A DNA stretch of 64,000 bases from Rhodamnia argentea (GCF_020921035.1 NC_063160.1:23221095-23285094), one strand, 5' to 3'. Counted from the stretch's first letter, positions 22,677-36,324 are shown. The notes: generated by a model not told the origin, from the sequence alone. A program made the numbers and translations.

Positions 22677-25629
22677 GGTCGCCAAAACTCCACTAATCCC
22701 ACGAACCCGGAGTACTTACGCATTCACCGTAAAAGGTCTCTGCTCAAATTTCACTGTCACGAAACAAGAGAACCAGAGTCCTGTCACGAATAATCGACCA
22801 AATAACTGTCTCTTATCTCCGCATTTCAAGCTCCAGCACAAGTTCAAAGCTGGTCTTTTCAGCTCACTGAGTGCGAATGCGATGCAACAAGCTCGAAATC
22901 AGCAAATTTCTCTTTCCACACCTATAAACTCTACAGCATTTGAACAACAGCATTGCACTGATGAAACTACAGATCCAGGTAAAAATCACCACCACAACGT
23001 GGAACTCGCAACCACTCGAAGCTCAAAGCACAACAGCGATTAAGAGAAAAAAAAACAATCCAAAATGCAGCTACAAGAGCAAACTCAAATTATCACACAC
23101 GTACACGAAGAAACCTCCATTTCCAACTATCAAGATCAGACAAAAGCGAACACTCACGCGAAAATCACCAGCTACAGCAACGACGCTTCCTTACCGGTCT
23201 CGAAATGTCGGCAGCTAAGTCCGCCGAAGAAGTCGGGAAGACGCTAAGGACGACGAACCTCGGCCTGCAGCGTCTGACATTTTCAGGGAGCTTATACCGG
23301 TGATGAAAGTGAAGAAGACGAAGCTCAGAGAGAGAATCTCAGTGAAACGCAACAAAAATACGCTGCAGAGCAGAATTGCCATGACTCATGAGTAGAGCTT
23401 CGATTTTTCAATTATTTTTTTAATATTTTCTTGAATTGATTAATTCAAGTGAGCTCGCTTTGGCCAGACGTGGGCGCTGACTCTGACGGCAAAAGGCGAT
23501 GTCGTTCCACGTGCTCCCCGAGCTGAGAATCGCGTCGTTTTGGAGTTCGTTTTGATGGCGATGCCTGGGCGGACATGATTTCCTCCCTCGTTAATTAATT
23601 CGTGAAAGTGCGTTTTTCCTCGGAATGTAGCGACCAGCGAGAATCTTCACGCGCGTCGGACAAGGATGATCGGGAGCCCTTCCCCGTTTCTGCCACAACT
23701 TGTCCCCTCCTTGAAAATATGTAAATATGTAATTTTTCTTTTTCCGGTCGGGGAAACACTCGATACGTACTTAGAAAAGCGAAAATTTCATCTTTCTAGA
23801 TTGAGAAAAACTCAAATAAGACTTGGAAACACGCATGACAATATTTTTAGAATAGAATTTTTGATCCATGAGTACTTTTAGAGAATCAATTTATTTGATT
23901 ACGCAATTTCATTTTTCAATTTCTAAATGATTTTTTTTTCTTGTTTCAAAAGTAATTTTAGAGTCGCTTCAAAAAGTAAATTTTTTTTAATTCTCTCCTG
24001 GAAAAAAAAAAAAATCAATTTCTTCTCAGAAGCAAAAGTAGAAAAATTAATCGTTGGCAAAAAATTGATTTTTAAAACTGAAGTATTGTCATGCACGTCT
24101 TTAATTATCTTAGAAATGACATTTATTAATTGATGACTCGACATTATCAGAAAAACACTTTATAAATGGATTGGGTTCGGCCGCGGGGACCGAATTATGC
24201 TGATTTTTCTACCTAACATGTGATCATCACACTAAATGACAAGGCATCGGGAACGTGTGATAAGCCAATTGAAAATGATTTATTTCAAAATTCAATAAAA
24301 AAAAAATAGTGATGAGGGCAACAGGCAGATTACGTGATTGGTGAGCGACACATAAAATGCATTTTTCATTACCCAACACTCGACGGGGAGTTTATTTATT
24401 CAGCAGCTAAGCGGCGCGTGAGTCCAAACGCGCGTGGGACACGAGAAGGGGATCGGGGGGGAATAGTGGACATTGGCGCGTCGTTGTCGAGCCTCGCTGG
24501 CGTCATTCGCCGACACGATTCTGAAAAAGACGTGGGTCCCAATGACCGTTCATCACCACTACACACGGACGGCCACGATTCCATTCCGTGCGGATGGGTC
24601 GGACTAAGCCCAAAACACCACGACAGAGCCCACGCCAGCCCCCCCCCCGGCACGTCTTGCTATGAAGATATGATTGAAATCACTCGAGACCGAGATGATT
24701 TATGGAAAGTACATATAAAGTAACGTTTTCAAAGTAAGGTTAAGAAGACTAATTTTATTTAGGTCCGTCTTAAGCAATTAGGGAAATAGTCAATAGACAT
24801 GACTACGGAGGGTTGTCGTTGAAGAGTCCACGTCTAGATCGATCACAGCCCCAAAAATTTAAAATGAAAACGAAAAGAGTTGACTAGTGCCGGCTCGGTG
24901 GTGGTGAGGACTGCCAAGTTGCCGGCACAATACATACAATATAGTATTTGATCGTCTCGGGGGCAAACGATCGACAATTCTCGACACAACTCAGTGCATT
25001 TATAGAAACATTTACCACCACGGCCTAATTTTTAGCCTCTTGAGGAAGAGTAACAATGTTTTCCGGCGAGCGGGGAATTACAAGAGCGGATCCAGGAATT
25101 GCAAAAGGAGATGAGAGTAATGAGAAAGACAAATTGGCTCGTGGGTGATGTTGACTTCGGCTTGTGGAACAGCTCACGGCCAGCCATGGACGATGGGGGA
25201 ATCCATCAAACGCTTGGAACCATTCTTATTTTTCAGGGGAGTGGCCATGAGCGGACCACCTGAGCCGAGGAGGGGCCCAAAATTAAAGAAATCTTGATAC
25301 TTTGTGAGAGTTGATGAATGCTCCTGTACATTACAGCCATTTTTTCCAGGTTAACAGCACTTCCACCAACATCGTACCACCCAGATGAGAATTGATCCGG
25401 CTGAGCATCACGGGCTGACCTTAAAACGTATGCCGAGCGGCTCGCCTGCCATAATTTACCCGAGCGACACCGTATGGCCGGCAGATTCCAGATTCGAGTT
25501 GGGCAAACATGCTGTCTGTCTGCTCTGCGCTCTTGCCAGTATTGAGAAATCGAAAGAAGAACCGATTTACACCTGCGTAAGTGCCCACACTTATGGGAGA
25601 GCTCGGTCCCTGAAGATGCGAGCCCTTCC
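22677..25629. other. Spacer between NT-C2 gene 5' end and LRR receptor gene 3' end
   Basis: The first 700 bases or so are likely the 5' leader and promoter of the minus-strand NT-C2 gene. A very AT-rich part with poly-A/T runs (23.8-24.15 kb) follows, then a GC-rich patch at 24.40-24.66 kb that leaves long frames open on both strands (24334-24723 and 24396-24653), which I do not believe are genes. The 3' UTR of the LRR receptor gene occupies the right end. Confidence 0.5.
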
Positions 25630-28600
25630 TCAAGACTGAGAGTTGGTGTCGGATTTTTGGTCGGTGTCGTAGGCCGCCTGGACTTGGGCCGCATACTGTA
25701 AGTTCCAGAGGACGTCCTCGAAGGAGGGACGAGCTGACAGGTCCGGAGATATGCATTTGTTCGTGATGGCTACCACGATGGACAACGACTCTTGGGAGCA
25801 CGTCGTTAAGACGATTGGATCCACGATCCGTCTCCGTCCGTCCTGACTACCGAAAGATGCCTGCACGATGAACCGGGCATTAAATTCACGCAGCAGCACG
25901 ACCGCTAGGAGGAGGGACGGCAGAAAAGATCGTTTGGCATGCCGCTGTTGTTATCGATTGAAACGTTTTCATCCACTCTAGGGTAGGAAACATATTAACG
26001 CTAGACAAAGGAATATCTGTATGTAGGATAAAGACAATCTTGAGACTGCCAGTTTTAAGCCCAGTCAAAAGCTTCCAAGCAAATGAACTTCCTAGCATAA
26101 GTTCAATGGTGCTGTAGATCTCAATAACTTATCTCGACAGAAAAGTAACAAGAACAAAAACCTGAAGCTCAGAAAAAGAATCAAGAAAGTCTCATCTGCA
26201 TTAACTAGCTGACTGGACATTTGATTTGTTTCGGCTTACCATTTCATTCAGCAGAAACGCCTCTCCTTTGCCGGAAACTATGGTCCCAACAAGTGACTCG
26301 AGTAATATGAATCCGAAATTGTACACGTCATCCTCGATGTTCGTCTTCTGACTGCAAGAAGTAAGAGTCAAGATCGAGCATTACTAGTACATCCATCGAA
26401 TTCAAAGTAAATAGACTCAAAACTGATGAGGAGAAATCTGAAAGTAACAGGTGGTTATCTGCAATGCTTCGACCGATATACACTTCACATGTTGCTAGCT
26501 CCAGTTGTCTCTCCATATGACTTAAGTTCCGGGCATGAAATCCATAGTAGTATCTCAAGGCATATGGGTGATTCAGACAGCAAAATAATGTCCTCGGACC
26601 AAATACACTTTTGAACATGCATGTACTATATAGGTTCATACAACGAGATTTTCAGAAATGAAGTTCCATACCCTGTTTTGAGTCCTTCTCCCTTTGCCTA
26701 TAAATAAGCCCAAAAAAAAAAAAATGCATCAGGAACAAACCTGCACTGAAAATAGCTGCAACTTAAATATGGGAGTACCGAGAAGTAGAACCGAAGAAAC
26801 TTACATCCGACTTTTCGAAATCATCGGTGAGGATGGACATTCCATAGTCACTTAGTTTGGCAATCTGATGCTCGTCAAGCAATATATTATTTGTTTTCAA
26901 CCTATTGTTGAAGCAACTGGGAATGATTCCGGTATGAAGAAAATGCACGGCCTTGGCAACACCAATGAGTATGGCCAATCTGTCTGACCAATTGAGAACC
27001 TTCTCCAGAGAATTCTCTGCACACAATAAGTACATGAAAATGTAGAAGACATAGAACCTGGGTTTTGAACAATTTGAGGATTCCTACAAACAGAAGGCGG
27101 CATTCTCAATCGCACAGATAGTATCACACTTGTGAAATCTCTCCTATACGGTGACAGTAGGATTCTGACCTGTTAAGTGGGTACGGTAATTGCCATTGAC
27201 AACATATTCGTATATGAGGAAGACCTTAGTACTGGACTCATCTTGTCCTCGGCCATCAACACAATGGCCCAAAAGTCCGACCAAATGTGGATGATGGAGC
27301 TTCGAAAGCAAGTCGAGCCGAACCCTGAGATTCTGCACTGAATGCTTCTTCAGCGAGGCTATGGATCTAATGGCAACATAGGCTCCATTCTCGAGCCTTC
27401 CTCTGTAAAGCTGAAAAGAATAAAAGGTCACAATGATTCTGGGCGCTTTCATGTACTTTCATTAGGTCTTATGGTCTCTCTGTATGGTTTCTTTACTTGA
27501 CAATTTTGAACAGTTGAGGTTGGAACTTAGCACGTCAATAGAGAGAAGCAAATTCAAAGAACGTTCTGAGTTTCCTATGACAAACAGCCATCACAGAATA
27601 GTCAAAGCAAACGGTATCGATCAAGCTAGGTTATGATATCTCCAAGAAAATCTCGTTCGCGAGTTACCTTTCCGGTAGAGCCGTCACCCATCAAATTTGG
27701 AGGAGCAAAATTATTCGTTGCGTCCTTCAACTCTTCTAATGAAAACAGTCTATATGAAGGTGCGCTTTGGGTTCCTATCTTCGCTGTCTCAGATATGAAC
27801 CCTCCAAAGAACAGAAGAGATACATAGATTAGTTTGATTCTGAATCAACGCCTAAGCAGATATGCTCAAATGTAAAGTGATGAAACCATAAGACCATAAT
27901 TCGGCAATCACTTACTGGCGTTAGCCAGGAATTCAGCAGACATCCCGGTAGGAGCATTTTCTTGGACAACCTTTGGCAAATCATGCTGCCCAAATGTTTC
28001 TCTAGAACGAACTTTCCTACAGAAAATAACAAGCCCAAGCGCCAAAAGCACAATGACGAGAGTAGCGCCACAGATGATGGCGATCGACACTCCTAATTCT
28101 CTTCCCAGAAAATGCTTCCTCCTCGCATCAGGTGCCTTACAGTAAGACTCGCGGTGCTGATGTTTGACATCAACGGATAAACAGTTCCCACTAAACTTAA
28201 CCACAGGCTTGGCCGAAGTAGTGCCCAGGCATGAAGGAAGCTCGCCGATGAACTTATTGTTAGATATGTCTACGAAGCCCAACTTACTTCCGCAATGTAG
28301 ACTCCCCGGGAGTGAACCGCTGAACATGTTCGAGGACAGATCCAAGTAACTGATGTTCGGCAGAGAGAACAGGGCTTGCGGTGGCATTCCGGTCAGAAAA
28401 TTGAAGGACAAATCGAGGTGTTGGAGCTGACCCAATTCACCATATTGCTCAGGAATATCGCCAGAGAAAGAATTCCTACTCAGAAGCACAGTGACCAACC
28501 CTTTAGGCAAATTAGGCAGGTCGGAATCGAAATGATTGTCGATCAAGTCCAGCAGGTGAAGGCTGCTCAAGGCACCCAAATCAGGCAATTTACCGGACAT

Positions 28601-29269
28601 CTCATTTTTAGACAGGGCCACAGTACTGAGTGTCTTTATTCGCGAAATGGAAGATGGAAACCGACCGCTGAGCTGGTTGTTCTTGAGAGTCAAGACGGTC
28701 AAATCGGACATGGAGTCCAAACCATCAGGAACACCGCCATTGAAGTAATTCCCATCCAGAGTCAGAATTTGGAGTCTCGCCAGCCTCGATATCTGACTCG
28801 GGATTGGGCCGAACAAGAAATTTGAGCTCAAATCCAAGAGCTGCAGCGAAGACAGCCGGTGGATTTTTTCAGGAAGTGGTCCCCAAATGCCCAGGGAGAC
28901 CAGGCTGAGCACTCTCAAGGTGGTCAGTCTCGTCAGAGTGGTCACAAAGGAATCGACCGAGAAGGTCTCCGACAGAGTCTGGTTGGGAATCGCATGGCCA
29001 TCGAAGTCACGGACCTTGACGCGCTTGTCTCCCATGATTCTGAGCTCGGTGATGAAGGTGTCTTGGCACGTGATGCTCAACTGGGGAGAGGGAGGGGCAT
29101 TGCAGACATCTCCAGTGTAATTTACCCAAATGTCCAAGAATGTTGGGTACTCCAGGTGTTTCCTTAGTTGGAGCAGGACCTGCGATTGATACGTCTGCAA
29201 CTGGTGCGTGGTCGGAATCAGCACGATTCCTGAAAGAAAAAGCAACAGGAAGCAGGAAACATTGGCCAT
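25630..29269 (-). CDS. Leucine-rich-repeat receptor-like pseudokinase (At5g14210/At3g03770 type)
   Basis: Seven exons are inferred, in coding order: 29269-27916, 27801-27668, 27410-27170, 27016-26805, 26697-26672, 26351-26240, 25860-25630. They give about 769 residues in consistent phase. A signal peptide (ANVSCFLLLFLSGIVLIPTT) is followed by an extracellular region with about ten LRRs. Next come a transmembrane helix near residues 400-425 (AIICGATLVIVLLALGLVIF), a serine-rich juxtamembrane segment (YRLFSLEELKDATNNF) and a kinase fold. The VAIK lysine is Arg (VAIRS), the HRD segment is SCFNNRLKTNNILL and DFG is SDYG, so catalysis is unlikely. The related genes are annotated as probable inactive kinases. 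Plasma membrane location is inferred; ligand and function are unknown. One exon is only 26 nt. Confidence 0.93.
26672..26697 (-). other. 26-nt exon in the LRR pseudokinase gene
   Basis: A small exon encoding AKGEGLKT plus two bases of Gly joins the SDYG-containing exon to the one encoding QKTNIEDDVYNFGFILLESL. It is bounded by TATAG and GTATGG. Together with the next exon (112 bases) it makes exactly 46 codons, which keeps the frame. Confidence 0.8.
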
Positions 29270-30114
29270 TCGGGAGAAATGTGGAGCTCTAGTCCCTTGA
29301 GAGGCTCACTTTCATAGTGAAGAAAAAGAAGAAGAAGACGACGAAGTTGAAGTCGGTGGAGATGAAGTAGATCAGGTTCTATAACTGAAGAAAGGCAGAA
29401 TCAAATCGAACAGTGAAGGTTAAACATTCTCGAGAGAGGACAACAACAACTCCAAATCCCCCTCGTATCTTAGAATCCAGGGAGAATTCTGGACAATGTG
29501 CGGGAGGGAAAAATAGGGAGGATTCCGGGAAAATGCCGCGAAATGCCGGAAAAAACTTTTCCGGCGGAACACGCGGGCCGCGTTTTTCCCAGGAATTCCC
29601 AAACGGAGTCCACCAAACAGAGAATAAAATCAAGGGAATGCGAACATATAGTTGGAGGAAATGGCTGAAACGCTACTGGTTCGTAATAATTGCTCGGAGG
29701 AATGTCTCTAGGACAAACACCAACTTGAAACTCGGCAACAAAAATACCAACGAGGAAGAGGAAAAGAAGAGGCGAGCTATTATGGAAGAGAGAAAAATGG
29801 CTAATAACTGCCGGGAGAGAGAAGAGACGGAGCCTCGGGAGGAGGAATCAGATCGTTGCCGGAGCTCGTAATGGACTGAACACCGTACGATCGATCTTCA
29901 TTGAATGCGAGGCGGAAGGAGGGCAAGAAGCTATAATAATGGAGGTAGTTGGAGCGTGTCAGAGCGACCGGTGGCAGAGAGAGACGCAGGTAATTCAATC
30001 TTGCAGTTTTGCTGTGAGGAGGAGGAGGGAGAGGAATTAATGGAGGTCGGTCTTAAAAGCGACCAAAAAGCCGAGGTGCAGATGAGGACGACGCGAGAGA
30101 CAGACAACGAGAAT

Positions 30115-30137
30115 AGAAGAAGAAGAAGAAGAAGAAA
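30115..30137. repeat. GAA microsatellite
   Basis: About seven AGA/GAA trinucleotide units lie upstream of the LRR receptor start codon, probably in or near its leader. On the coding strand it reads TTC/CTT. Confidence 0.7.
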
Positions 30138-31128
30138 GAGTCCACTCGGTCACTCGCTCGCTCCGACTCGGCTTGTGGGAGTGGGAGTGGGAGTGACTCT
30201 GTGACTCGAGATTTTGCAGGCATTTCTGGTCTTATTTCGTTTGGATTTTTTTTTTTTTTTCCTGTTTTGGGGTTTAGCTGTTGGTGGGCTGATGAAATAC
30301 CCGCGGAGTCTGCTGCTATTTACGGGACTGCCATCACGTGGTCACTTCCCCAATTTTTAATTTGAAGAAGTTGGACTAGCTTTGAACGTATGATGCCTGT
30401 CTGGTATCTCGGTAGATGCTTTTTAATCCTGAACATCTTGGAAAAATAAAAAAATTTGGAGCATATACACCTTTTCGAGATAATAGCTTTGTCATTATGA
30501 GTTTTGTTATGAAGTAACTCTGAAGATGTTTTTGCACAAATCTATTTGAAATGTGTTCATTTTGAAATAAGAAATTAGTTATACGGACACGTTAAAAAAA
30601 AAAAAAAAATAATGTAAAATATGATCTTTATCGTAGAAGTTCTTAGCCCGCAAAGGGTTCGAGAAAGCTAAAGTTATGTGTTCAAGACGATGCATGCATT
30701 TTTACCATCAAAGCTATAGTCTAGTGTTCACATAGACTCGGGATTAATTATCTTTTTTTTTTTTAGAAAAAATGACTCCTATACATGTTGAGAAATTAAA
30801 GGTAATTGATTTTTATTTTTTAGTCCAAAAAAAAAATTGCTTTAGCCTAATCAGTTCGATCGCAATCTTCTTTCATCAAATTTTTTTTTTTGGGTCAAAA
30901 CTTCCGTAAGCTTAAGATACAACTTCTCTGTTACTTTTTTCAATATAAGACATACTTTCTTTCTCATTCAAAACGATGGAAAAATGGCCGTTATCGAATA
31001 AACAGGAATCTAAATTCATTTTATTTAGGGAAAATGCCAGGTGATTTGTTTTTTTAGTTGTTGGAAGGGTAGTGATTTTTATTCAATGAGGGCCTGAACG
31101 GGGACATTTTGTTTTTTTGTGATTTTTT

Positions 31129-31129
<1 letters not shown>

Positions 31130-31164
<35 letters not shown>

Positions 31165-31500
31165 CCCTACGAGCTGCAAACAGGCGCTAGGACCCCCCCC
31201 CCCCCCCTTCCCCCCTCGCCTTCGGCCGTCTCTCGTCGTCGGCCGCGCGGGTGCAGATCGCTCGCGCGTGAGGGACCCGTTCGTCTCCGCCCCGCGTCCC
31301 GCCGCCCGCGATTTCGTCTCCGGCAGCAGACGGGTGCAGGTTCCGCCACGATGAGCGACGCAGGACCCCCGCCCGTCTCTCCGCCCCGCATCCTCGCCGC
31401 CCGCGATCTCGGCTGCTCGCCCGCGGATCTCGCGGCCCCGGCTGCAGACGGGTGCAGGTCGCTTCAGCGGCGATGAGCGAGGACCCTTTAGGTGATATGA
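31130..31500 (-). repeat. GC-rich repeat block ending in a long poly(A) on the minus strand
   Basis: A run of more than 30 T (about 31130-31163) is followed by a run of about 16 C and roughly 300 bases of very GC-rich DNA. The motif GGGTGCAG occurs three times (about 31249, 31331, 31450). The last two are followed by similar ATGAGCGA(C)G...GGACCC sequence, and CCGCCCGCGAT also repeats. Read on the minus strand this is a GC-rich degenerate tandem array ending in poly(A), as expected for a retroposed transcript. No TSD or coding content was recognised, so the class is uncertain. Confidence 0.45.
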
Positions 31501-33552
31501 GTCATCGTGAATGTGTTAAGTTTAATTTTGAAATCGAAGCGATGTAGGGATCGTTTTTTTGTTTGGTGGAGATCTTGGGTTATTTGAGATATCATCATCT
31601 GATCTGAACATAAAGGCGCATGAGATTAAAACGAAGAATAGCAAATCTAATATCTATCCGCGTGAATAGAGGAAATTCCGGGTACGATAGATTAGTAAAT
31701 TTCAAAACGGTGGAGAGGTTTTTCCACCGGGCGTCGCCCACGATCGTCGGGGGTCGGTGCGCGGTTGTTGGCGGGCTCGTTCTTGTTCTTGAGATCGTGC
31801 TGACCGGGCACCCACGCGCTCTCGGTGGATCTGGCCTGCCGTTTTCTCGGTTTAGCTGGAGACTGCAATGCGTCGCGTCCCGCGCCTGCATCATGCACGC
31901 GTTAGCAAGATAAACATGCAACAAGCGCGGGAAAGGTTAAACTTGATCGAACGAGTGAACCGGGGCAGGAAACGGGGAAGGACGCTCTGTTTTCCCTGTT
32001 TTGAGGAGAAAAAAAAACTCATCTAAACAGGAGGGAAGCGGAAACGCCAAGACCTGGCGAGACGCGGAGAGCGTCGACGGGGGGAGGCGGCTGGGTTGAC
32101 GGTTGCACGACGAATCGAAGGAAAGACCACCCACGCGATGCACGCGACCGCGAAAAGTCGCCCCACACGATGGTTTGACTTATTGTAAAGCCTGAGAATG
32201 CTATGCCTCAGTGGCCTTGGCTGGCCCGGGGCATGCACACCCCGCGGCCGACCCTCGCCGAGCTGGTGGGTACCCTCGCCGCTCGCCCCGCCCCTAGGTG
32301 AGGAGGAGGAGAACAAAGAAAAAAACAGAAAAAAGGAAATTAAATGTAAAAATTTCCATTTTCTTTTTTTCGACACTTCTTTTTTTTTAATCTTTTTTAC
32401 TTTTATTTTTTTTTCAATCATTGAAATTGTTGAGATGATATTAAACAGTGACGAGAGAAAAAAACATACTTTATCGGAAAGATGTATAATGTGTAAATCC
32501 GAGGGCTTTATAGTTCCTAAATTGGGGGAGAGTGTCATCTCCATCATTGGTGTCAAGATGGTAAGCAAAAGCTACCAATTATAACCAAATTAAGGTGAAA
32601 TCATTGGGCAGCCCCAGATTTATGATTGCGGATTTTGCCGACGCTCCTTTTGCCCCTGGATTTTTTTAAACTGTTGGGGTTGGGTGGGGTCCGCTAGCCC
32701 ATGAAGCCAGCCTGTTTTTGAATAGCGAAGCCACGTGGCATTACCCAGCGAAGCGAATGGAGGGGCTCGGGAATCCCATGAGGGTTGCGGTGGCGGTGAC
32801 GGTGAATGTCGCGACCACGCGCACCCCCGGTCGATTTCTGCAGCGGCGTGCGACTCACGCGCCAGCGAGGACGAGTGGGGACGGTTAATCATGTGCGGGA
32901 GTTTGAGACCGGTGACGTGGATGCGGGACGCTGTTGACTGCCCGGAGAAGGAGGCATGTTGGTTGGGCATGTTGTATGAGGAAAAAACCAATTATTTATT
33001 AACGCCATATGTATGTTGATTTGATTCTCATCATTAAACAATCTAACGAATATTAATAATGATTGAGTGTCTATGGTCATAAATTCATCTATTATATTAT
33101 TATAAGTATATGCCAAACATAGTAAGATCGATGCACTAAATGAGTTTTGTTAAATGATTTGGCGGATAGTTAGCGATAATTGAATTAGCGGACCTATTTA
33201 ATTCCCCGACAAAAATATATCATGTTATTTAGTAAACTCATTCAGTATGTAGGGTCTTAATATGTCTAACACTTTTCGCTTAAAAAAATAGTGAAGGTGA
33301 CTGTAACTTATTTGCTCGCTTAAAGTGAAGCCACGTGAAGCAGATTCTGGATTTTGAATTTTAAACTCTCTAAATGAGTAGTGTTTGTTTCATAAGTAAT
33401 ATGCAAAAGCATCGACTAAAAGATGGATTAACACAGGACGACGTGAGTTTCAACCACAGCGTGACAATAAAGACACACAAGACACGCCAATTCGAAAAGA
33501 ATTCAACCAATCAACTCTTAGAATGTAATTTACATTTCACTTAAGCTTCGTA

Positions 33553-33763
33553 TGTTTTGCAAAAAATGAATGATGGGGAAAACATATTTCCTAAAAATGA
33601 TCGTTTGTATCGCTTGAAATAATTAGATTATTTCTATCATTGATATTAATTTATGTCTAGACATTGACGATGAAAGTATTTTTTGTTAATCCATTATTGT
33701 AAGTGATATAAGCATTCATATTTAAAAGAGATGTTTATCAAATCATTCATTTTTTGCAAAACA
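33553..33763. mobile_element. MITE with 22-bp perfect terminal inverted repeats
   Basis: TGTTTTGCAAAAAATGAATG plus AT at 33553-33574 is exactly inverted at 33742-33763. Internal sequence (AAAATGATCGTTTGTATCGC) is shared with the Tourist-like element at 37144-37387, so both belong to one family. A second, less clear related stretch follows at about 33780-33966. No internal gene. Confidence 0.75.
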
Positions 33764-36324
33764 AACACATCCTAGAAATGAATGATTTGATTTTTTTTAA
33801 ATGATAACATTTATTATCTGAAATTAGTCAATTAAAAATGTTCTTATTATCGACAATAAAGTATATCTAGATTTTTTCATTTCGTTTATTTACTTTTATG
33901 AATAATATAACAAATCGCATTTAAAAAAAATATTTTTAAAATTATTTATTTTTCGAAAAGCAAACAGATCAACTCTCGCCTCTTGATGGCATGGGATTTT
34001 GTTCACCCCAACACTTTTTAACGTTGTTAAAGATAGATTCTGGCATACGACTCAGTCAAATCAATCCCCAAGTTCCTAACACATTTTTGCCCGTCGTCTT
34101 TTGTGTAAAGACGAGCCACTCGGTGATTTTTTATTTGATTAAGATGGACCCACCCTCTAATTTTAACTATGCAAAGCAACTTTGTTTTTTGTTATAATCA
34201 CGCTTCAACTTTTTTTTTTTTTCTGTTGTTTTGACTAAAAGCGAATTGTGAGTCACAAGGAGAGATTGGATTTCTCGTGTCTTTTATCTTTTGCCATCTT
34301 TAGCCCTTGAATCCAAGGCCCGTTCCATGGCGATGCTCGGATTCGACTTCCTTCTATAAAGAAGTTAATTAGACAATCTTAGAGTCCCAATTTAATTTCT
34401 TTTAGGAAACCTTATTGGGACAGAAAAAAAAATTCTATCATGCAGTTTTCGCCGTCGTTAATAAGTTAATAGTGATTATCAGCTATATAACTGAGTATCA
34501 AGGGTGACTAATGCTGTCTTGATTAAGCAAAATGATGGAAATAACTCATGTAATCCACGCGGTAGTCGCTAGATGATGCTTAATATGTATTTGTTACATT
34601 GTGATAAACTTATCAAAATGGCTCATAGATTCAATTTTTTTTAGCCCATGTTCGATGAGCTAAGTAGTTGTATAAGTTTTTTATATTCAATGAATGCGTC
34701 ATAAATGGATTTAGAATGGTAAACCCAAAATAATATGAGCATTATATAGGTTCACAACTTACTTACACCCAACCCACCTCTACGTCTCTTTGTCGCCCTC
34801 ATTCGATTTCACACTCGCTTACTATGTGCTCTCACCTCAATTTTGGTTTGAATTCTCCTAGATTAGGTTAAATGTAGAAGTGCTTTAGTAATATTGATTA
34901 GGTTGGATCGGGTATGTGTCACTGGATTTGTATTATATAGAAATGGACCAAAACGGATTAAACGGATCAAATTGGATTGGGCCATTTTCAACCCGGCCCC
35001 ATAAATTTGACCGGGTCGTTTACGTGGTTGCTGCTGTCATTGTTGTTCGAACTCTGTTCAAGATTCACGTGGGAGAATGGTCCATTTTGCTGCGGTGGCC
35101 CACTTAACGTGACATCTCATCAACTCCATTCGACCGAGGAAAAGCCCAAAGCAAAATTTTGGCACGGTCGATCACCTTGCTCGCCACATGGTAGCTTCAT
35201 ACATTTACGGAATGCGTCCACGATGAATTCCAAGCCGAAACACGGCGATGACGACCACAAGGTAGGGTCCTAGGTTGTTCATGGGCCCCGTGCCCTGCTC
35301 CGCCGACACCCCGACACACACCAGACCGCGTGGTTCGAAACCGGGAAACTACCACGGGCCATTTGAGGATTTCGCCCACGGGCTTTAAGCATATCCCAAC
35401 GGACATTTTTCTCGTGACATTGAGTGAATCTGAGGGGAGCTACGAACAGAGTTTATGGCCCAACAGAACCAGAAGGCATTGGCCCAAAGAAAGGCAAGGC
35501 GAAAAAACACTTGTTCGTGTACTCAATGAGTCGATGACCGGAATGTGTTGACGTTTCGGCCTGGTCTTGCCCCGGCGCACGTGATCATGGACAGGACGGT
35601 TCGCGTGCATTCTCGAGAATCAATCGAACGAGGACACGTGGAAATGCTGAGCGTAAATATTTTCCATCATCCTTTCGATAAAAAGAAAAAAAGAAAAAAG
35701 CAGAATTTCATGCCACAAAAGAACAAATACCAATGATGGACTGCCTTAGCATCAAACGCAAGCCCACGTCACAACTTTAGCCCCTCCGACAAAAAAAGAA
35801 AAACCCCACATCCCAACATGCTTCCTCAAGCAAGTAGAAACGTGCGATTCACGCTGCCCCTCCCTTCTAATGATTTACCCTTGACACGAAAGCCTCGAAT
35901 TCGTGCATAAGCTCCCACGGACAGACAAGTTCTTCGTAAACAAGTCACGTTTCACCCTCGTTAGCGACCTTAAACTCCATCATTGTCCCCTTTGCCGTGG
36001 CCAGATCGGGGGTTATGGGCCTCCCCTAATCATCCCCGTTCGGCACTAACCGAAACTTGCCCGTTAATTAAAGACCCATTGCTTTAAATTGGGTCGCTTC
36101 TCTTTTCCCTTGGAAGGAGCGGTTAGCCCTAGCTTCAAACGAGAGCTACCATGAAATTCTCTTATTGTGGAAGGAAAGATTGTCGAGCACGAGATTGGAT
36201 TGTTCTCGAGTGATTTGCGACTCAAGTAAGCAGTGATTGGGCGAGGCGAGTTGGTCAGAGAGGCCTTCGAGGGAAAAATAGCATGCCTCGCCACTTTCAA
36301 ATTTGCATGGAATCATAAGCACAT

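Noticed and set aside
24334-24723. 129-codon open frame on the plus strand, overlapping an 85-codon minus frame
   Set aside because: GC-rich DNA has few stops. The product has no domain, no recognised family and no splice context.
28376-28825. 149-codon plus-strand frame
   Set aside because: It lies antisense inside the LRR exon of the receptor gene; leucine-rich coding DNA often leaves the other strand open.
32023-32568. 181-codon minus frame
   Set aside because: The product is low complexity (poly-Lys, Ser/Phe runs) spanning a GC patch and poly-purine tracts; it looks like repeat DNA.
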